Assembly: GCF_901827155.1 (NCBI RefSeq)
Contig: NZ_LR594659.1
Span: 5,800,501 to 5,864,500 of the forward strand
Source of the DNA: Variovorax sp. PBL-H6
GTDB lineage: Bacteria > Pseudomonadota > Gammaproteobacteria > Burkholderiales > Burkholderiaceae_C
Direction of reading: 5' to 3'
DNA: 64,000 nucleotides
The notes under the pieces were generated by a model. The model searched no databases. It was given only the letters and a program-made list of their open reading frames with translations, and was not told the DNA's origin. The translations under genes were made by a program, and so were the position numbers. Below are positions 60,821 through 64,000 of the stretch, in pieces. The first letter of the stretch is position 1, and every line of letters starts with the position of its first letter.

Positions 60821-61789
60821 ATGAATCTGTCCCGGAAGAAAACGCTTGCCACCTCTCGGGCCGGCTTGGTCGCTGGTGCCACTCTCGCCGCCTCGGCAGC
60901 CACCGCGGTTTGGGTCGAGCTTCAGGCGCGTCGAGCAGAACGCGAGCACCCGCCCGCCGGGCGGTTCGTGGACGTCGACGGTGCAAGGCTTCACTACGTC
61001 GAGCGCGGCGAAGGGCCTACGGTCGTGTTGATTCACGGCAACGTCGTATCGCTCGCCGACTTCGATGCCAGCGGCCTTGTCGAGAGACTGGCCGTAGACC
61101 ACCACGTGATCGCGATCGACCGGCCCGGCTTTGGCCACAGCACCCGACCACGCGATCGTCGTTGGACGCCCAGCGCTCAAGCGGCAATGCTCCATGCGGC
61201 TCTGAAGCGCTTGGGCGTCGAGCGACCGATCGTCGTCGGTCACTCGATGGGCACCCTGGTCGCGCTTGCAATGGCGCTCGACCATCCAGAGTACGTGCGC
61301 AGCCTGGTGCTGATGGGTGGCTACTACTACCCGACGGTCCGCGTCGATGCGCTCCTCATTGCTCCCGTAGCGCTACCGGTGTTGGGCGACGTGATGCGGT
61401 ATACGGTGACTGCGCTTTCGAGCCGGGCGCTGATCGGGCGCACGGTGCAGGGCATGTTCTGGCCGAATGAAGCGCCAGCCAACTTCTTCCCAGTGCTCTC
61501 GCGCGAAATGATGCTGCGCCCGGTGCAGATCCGCGCCAATGCGGAGGACGCAACTTTCATGATGCCCGCGGCGAGCGCCAGCAGCGCCCGATACAAGGAG
61601 CTTCGAATGCCGGTCACCATCATCGCAGGCGCCAACGACAAGGTGGTCGACTTCGAAGCGCATTCGACGCGACTTCATCGGGACGTGCCGCAAAGCGAAT
61701 TGGTCGTCGTCCCGGGGGCGGGGCACATGGTGCACTACGTGGCGCCCGAGAGAGTGATCGCCGCGGTCAGAAGCGGCTCGGAGCACTGA
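60821..61789 (+). CDS. Alpha/beta hydrolase with N-terminal membrane anchor
   Basis: A 322-residue hydrolase. The N terminus MNLSRKKTLATSRAGLVAGATLAASAATAVWVELQARRAER is a signal anchor. The core has LIHGNVVSLADF (oxyanion strand), the nucleophile elbow VVGHSMGTLVALA, an acid in IIAGANDKVVDF and the catalytic His in PGAGHMVHYV. Substrate unknown. ATG 60821 is preferred; an upstream frame would overlap the regulator gene. It has a well-matched sigma-54 promoter, so it may belong to the rpoN stress regulon. Confidence 0.88.
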   Translation: MNLSRKKTLATSRAGLVAGATLAASAATAVWVELQARRAEREHPPAGRFVDVDGARLHYVERGEGPTVVLIHGNVVSLADFDASGLVERLAVDHHVIAIDRPGFGHSTRPRDRRWTPSAQAAMLHAALKRLGVERPIVVGHSMGTLVALAMALDHPEYVRSLVLMGGYYYPTVRVDALLIAPVALPVLGDVMRYTVTALSSRALIGRTVQGMFWPNEAPANFFPVLSREMMLRPVQIRANAEDATFMMPAASASSARYKELRMPVTIIAGANDKVVDFEAHSTRLHRDVPQSELVVVPGAGHMVHYVAPERVIAAVRSGSEH

Positions 61790-61822
61790 CGAGCGCAGGT
61801 AGGCGAACCCGGGCTCTCGCGC

Positions 61823-62326
61823 TCAAGCCAGAGTCCGCCTCCTCGTCGACGCCTCCACTTCATGCAGGTAGGTCGCAAGTCCGTCCTTGGCCGGCGGAAC
61901 GGAATTGAGCAGCATCACGGCGCTGACCTGTCCACGGTGACCTGTGCCGTGCGCCAGGACATGCATGAGCATTTCCTCGCGGGACATGCGCCCAGTCGCG
62001 CCGTCGGTGAAGGTGAACTCGATCGCTTCGGCCAGTTCGTCGCGATCGAGCGCCGACACGTAGTCGATGTATTCCTGGTCGCTCTTTCCGAGATCAGCGG
62101 ATAGCTCTTCGAGTGTCGGCATCTCGCTCAGGTTTGCCGACGTGTACGGGTGAGCTTCTCGCCGAAGGTGCGCGGCGAATATCCGGTCGACCACGTAGGT
62201 GTGGCTCAACGCCTTGATCGCCAATGCGGTAACCGGGGGCTCGTCACCAAGCCGGGCCAGCGCCGTGAACAGCTGGTCGTTTGCCCAGGCCTTGAACTTG
62301 AAGAGGCGGTGCAATGTGTCGTGCAT
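61823..62326 (-). CDS. DinB-family protein
   Basis: A 167-residue four-helix protein of the DinB/YfiT metalloenzyme superfamily. Expected metal ligands are His residues in KALSHTYVVDRIFAAHL and in MHVLAHGTGHRGQVSAVML. Family members act as thiol-dependent S-transferases or unknown enzymes. It is divergent from a TetR gene and probably controlled by it. Confidence 0.85.
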   Translation of the reverse strand: MHDTLHRLFKFKAWANDQLFTALARLGDEPPVTALAIKALSHTYVVDRIFAAHLRREAHPYTSANLSEMPTLEELSADLGKSDQEYIDYVSALDRDELAEAIEFTFTDGATGRMSREEMLMHVLAHGTGHRGQVSAVMLLNSVPPAKDGLATYLHEVEASTRRRTLA

Positions 62327-62452
62327 GTCGTGAGGCTCCTGAGTGTTTGCGCGTCACAGGTCTTGCGTGCAGGATGTTGCGCTGCCTGTTCACGTCTACC
62401 AAGAATATGAGCGATCATTCGCTTTTGCTACTCGCATTGGCAGCTTCGAGAA

Positions 62453-63079
62453 ATGGCACGCAGACCTCTCATCAAGCCGAGGAAACTCGCCACGCAGGAG
62501 CGATCGCGAGCGACCGTAGACAGCTTGATCGAGGCAACCGCTCGCATTCTGGTCAAGGAGGGCTTCGACAAGGCCAGCACCAACCGCATCGCGCAACTTT
62601 CGGGGGTGAGCATCGGCTCTCTCTATCAATACTTCCCGAGCAAGGAAGCACTCGTTGCCGCCGTGATCGAGCGCCATCAACAGCAGATCATGCAAACGGT
62701 TCGCAGCGAGTTGGCGCGGGTTTCGACGCAGCCGCTGGAGGAAGCCGTGCGCAGGTTCGTCGCTGTCGCCGTGAAGGCGCACCGCCTCGATCCTCAATTG
62801 CACCGAGTGCTGGCCGAGCAGATCCCGCGGGTTGGAAAGCTCGAGAAGCTGGAAACCTTCAGCAGTGAAAACTTCAGCCTGTTCAGGGACTATCTCGAAG
62901 GTGTTCGGGGCGAGCTCGGCGTCGACGACCTGGAGCTCGCATCGTTCGTGTGTGTCACGACGATCGAGGCGTTGACACACAACGCAGTGCTACACCAGTC
63001 CAGGATGTTGACCAACGACCGGATGGAGGCGCTCATCGACGAGACGGCGCGCCTGGTGACGGGCTTCCTGAAGGCCTAG
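62453..63079 (+). CDS. TetR/AcrR-family repressor
   Basis: A 208-residue repressor. HTH: TVDSLIEATARILVKEGFDKASTNRIAQLSGVSIGSLYQYFPSKEALVAAVIERH. The C-terminal ligand domain has AVRRFVAVAVKAHRLDPQLHRVLAEQIPRVG. Divergent from the DinB-type gene across 126 bases. Ligand unknown. Confidence 0.9.
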   Translation: MARRPLIKPRKLATQERSRATVDSLIEATARILVKEGFDKASTNRIAQLSGVSIGSLYQYFPSKEALVAAVIERHQQQIMQTVRSELARVSTQPLEEAVRRFVAVAVKAHRLDPQLHRVLAEQIPRVGKLEKLETFSSENFSLFRDYLEGVRGELGVDDLELASFVCVTTIEALTHNAVLHQSRMLTNDRMEALIDETARLVTGFLKA

Positions 63080-63129
63080 CGCGCTTGGTTCGGGGTGCCC
63101 GCCATGCGATCACCGTTGTGCCGTTGAAA

Positions 63130-64000
63130 TCACATTCGACCGCGCGCGCGTGCTTGGTGGGCGCGGACCCCTGTCCATACGACTGACACCAGACTTGCCA
63201 GCAGCAGGAGGGCCGATATCGGCCGCGTGATGAAGATGGCGGTGCTGCCCTGGGCGATGGTCATCGACTGGCGCAGCGCATTCTCGAACAGCGGCTCGAG
63301 CACAAGTCCGAGCACCAATGGTGCTGCCGGAAACGCATACCGCTGCATCAGGTAGCCGACGACGCCGAAGCCCGCCAGCAGATAGAGGTCGGAAACGCTG
63401 TTGGATTGGCTGTAGACCCCCGCGATGCAGATCGCCAGGATGACCGGGTAGAGCACTGCGTAGCGCGCCCGCAGCAGCAGCACGGAAAGGCCAGCCAGAG
63501 GCATGTTCAGCACCAGCAGGAGCGCATTGCCGACGAACATGCTTGCGACGATGCCCCAGACGAGCTCCGGGTTCTGCTCGAAGAGCTGGGGGCCAGGCCG
63601 CAAGCCGAACATGACCAGGGCGCCGAGCATGATGGCAGTCGTATTCGAACCCGGGATCCCGAGGGCGAACATCGGCACCATCGCACCCGCCGACGACGCG
63701 TTGTTCGCGGATTCCGGACCGGCCACGCCCTCGATCGCACCCGTGCCGAACGTCTCCGGATGCTTCGACAGCCGCTTCTCCAGCGCATAGGACATGAAGG
63801 ACGCGATCGTCGCCCCGGCACCCGGCAGCACACCGACCAGGAAGCCGACGACACTGCCACGCAAGATGGGCCAGCGCGAGGCCTGCCAGTCGGCCCTGGT
63901 GGGCCAGGCACCCTTGATGTTGGCCTCGATCTTCGCAGGCGGCTGCCCGTTCTCCGCTGACGAGAGCACCTCACCGACACCGAAGATCGCCACCGCGAGC
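63130..64000 (-). CDS. Tripartite tricarboxylate transporter permease TctA (5' part beyond window)
   Basis: A fragment of the large TctA membrane subunit, with the frame open to the window end, so the N-terminal part is missing. Marks are AIFGVGEVL, RGSVVGFLVGVLPGAGATIASFMSY, and FGTGAIEGVAGPESANNASSAGAMVPMFALGIPGSNTTAIMLG. Seven to eight hydrophobic segments follow. It imports carboxylates with a Bug receptor, such as the one at 45.4 kb or another nearby. Confidence 0.93.
   Translation of the reverse strand, partial: LAVAIFGVGEVLSSAENGQPPAKIEANIKGAWPTRADWQASRWPILRGSVVGFLVGVLPGAGATIASFMSYALEKRLSKHPETFGTGAIEGVAGPESANNASSAGAMVPMFALGIPGSNTTAIMLGALVMFGLRPGPQLFEQNPELVWGIVASMFVGNALLLVLNMPLAGLSVLLLRARYAVLYPVILAICIAGVYSQSNSVSDLYLLAGFGVVGYLMQRYAFPAAPLVLGLVLEPLFENALRQSMTIAQGSTAIFITRPISALLLLASLVSVVWTGVRAHQARARGRM

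Noticed and set aside
62327..62452. Sigma-54 promoter for the TetR or DinB gene
   Set aside because: TTGC occurs twice, but no GG lies ten bases upstream of the GC in either case.

Overview
The window looks like chromosomal DNA of a high-GC beta-proteobacterium in the Burkholderiales, most likely Comamonadaceae near Variovorax or Ramlibacter. The evidence is GC-rich coding sequence throughout, a Bug/TctC-type solute receptor, a TctA permease, Liv-type ABC transporter genes, intergenic palindromes and an 82-bp repeat of the kind seen in comamonad genomes, and stress genes typical of soil or plant-associated members. The genus is inferred. No rRNA, tRNA, CRISPR array or intact insertion sequence was seen.

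Layout. 1-7.5 kb: a partial recQ helicase, two hemerythrin genes, a ZIP metal transporter, small stress-type genes and a PRTase/kinase-like protein. 7.5-8.1 kb: a dual-specificity phosphatase upstream of that protein. 8.2-21.7 kb: a large glycoconjugate locus with UDP-glucuronate decarboxylase, a GH-A hydrolase that looks circularly permuted, inositol-3-phosphate synthase, two sugar epimerases, two oxidoreductases, four glycosyltransferases, a methyltransferase and a DUF1003 protein. 21.9-32 kb: a signalling and stress block with a CheB-CheR-PAS-kinase-receiver hybrid, a CBS protein, an NtrC-type regulator, a membrane HisKA-only protein, a second-type sigma-54 gene, manganese catalase and a KGG-repeat protein. 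32-36 kb: ctaG next to a broken cytochrome c gene, then a pyruvyltransferase / F420-dehydrogenase-beta-like pair. 36-39 kb: a less GC-rich island with an AlkB-like membrane oxygenase, a LuxR solo and zinc-ribbon proteins. 39-50 kb: a catabolic island with a MetE-like protein, Liv ABC transporter, Bug receptor, CoA-transferase, citryl-CoA lyase, intradiol dioxygenase and divergent LysR. 50-64 kb: stress proteins, a two-module NRPS lacking a thioesterase, a SLAC1/TehA transporter, a GlxA-type regulator, hydrolase, DinB, TetR and a partial TctA.

The most notable signal is regulatory. Sequences matching the sigma-54 -24/-12 promoter (GG, ten bases, GC, usually with CACG and TTGC) lie in front of the window's own sigma-54 gene, the hybrid kinase, the CBS gene, manganese catalase, the KGG protein, a DUF2934 gene, a 92-residue hypothetical gene and an alpha/beta hydrolase; a weaker one precedes the NRPS. 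With an NtrC-type activator and a hybrid kinase beside rpoN, this suggests a self-amplifying sigma-54 stress regulon encoded largely next to its own sigma factor. The second notable locus is the inositol/UDP-xylose/glycosyltransferase cluster, whose product cannot be named from sequence.
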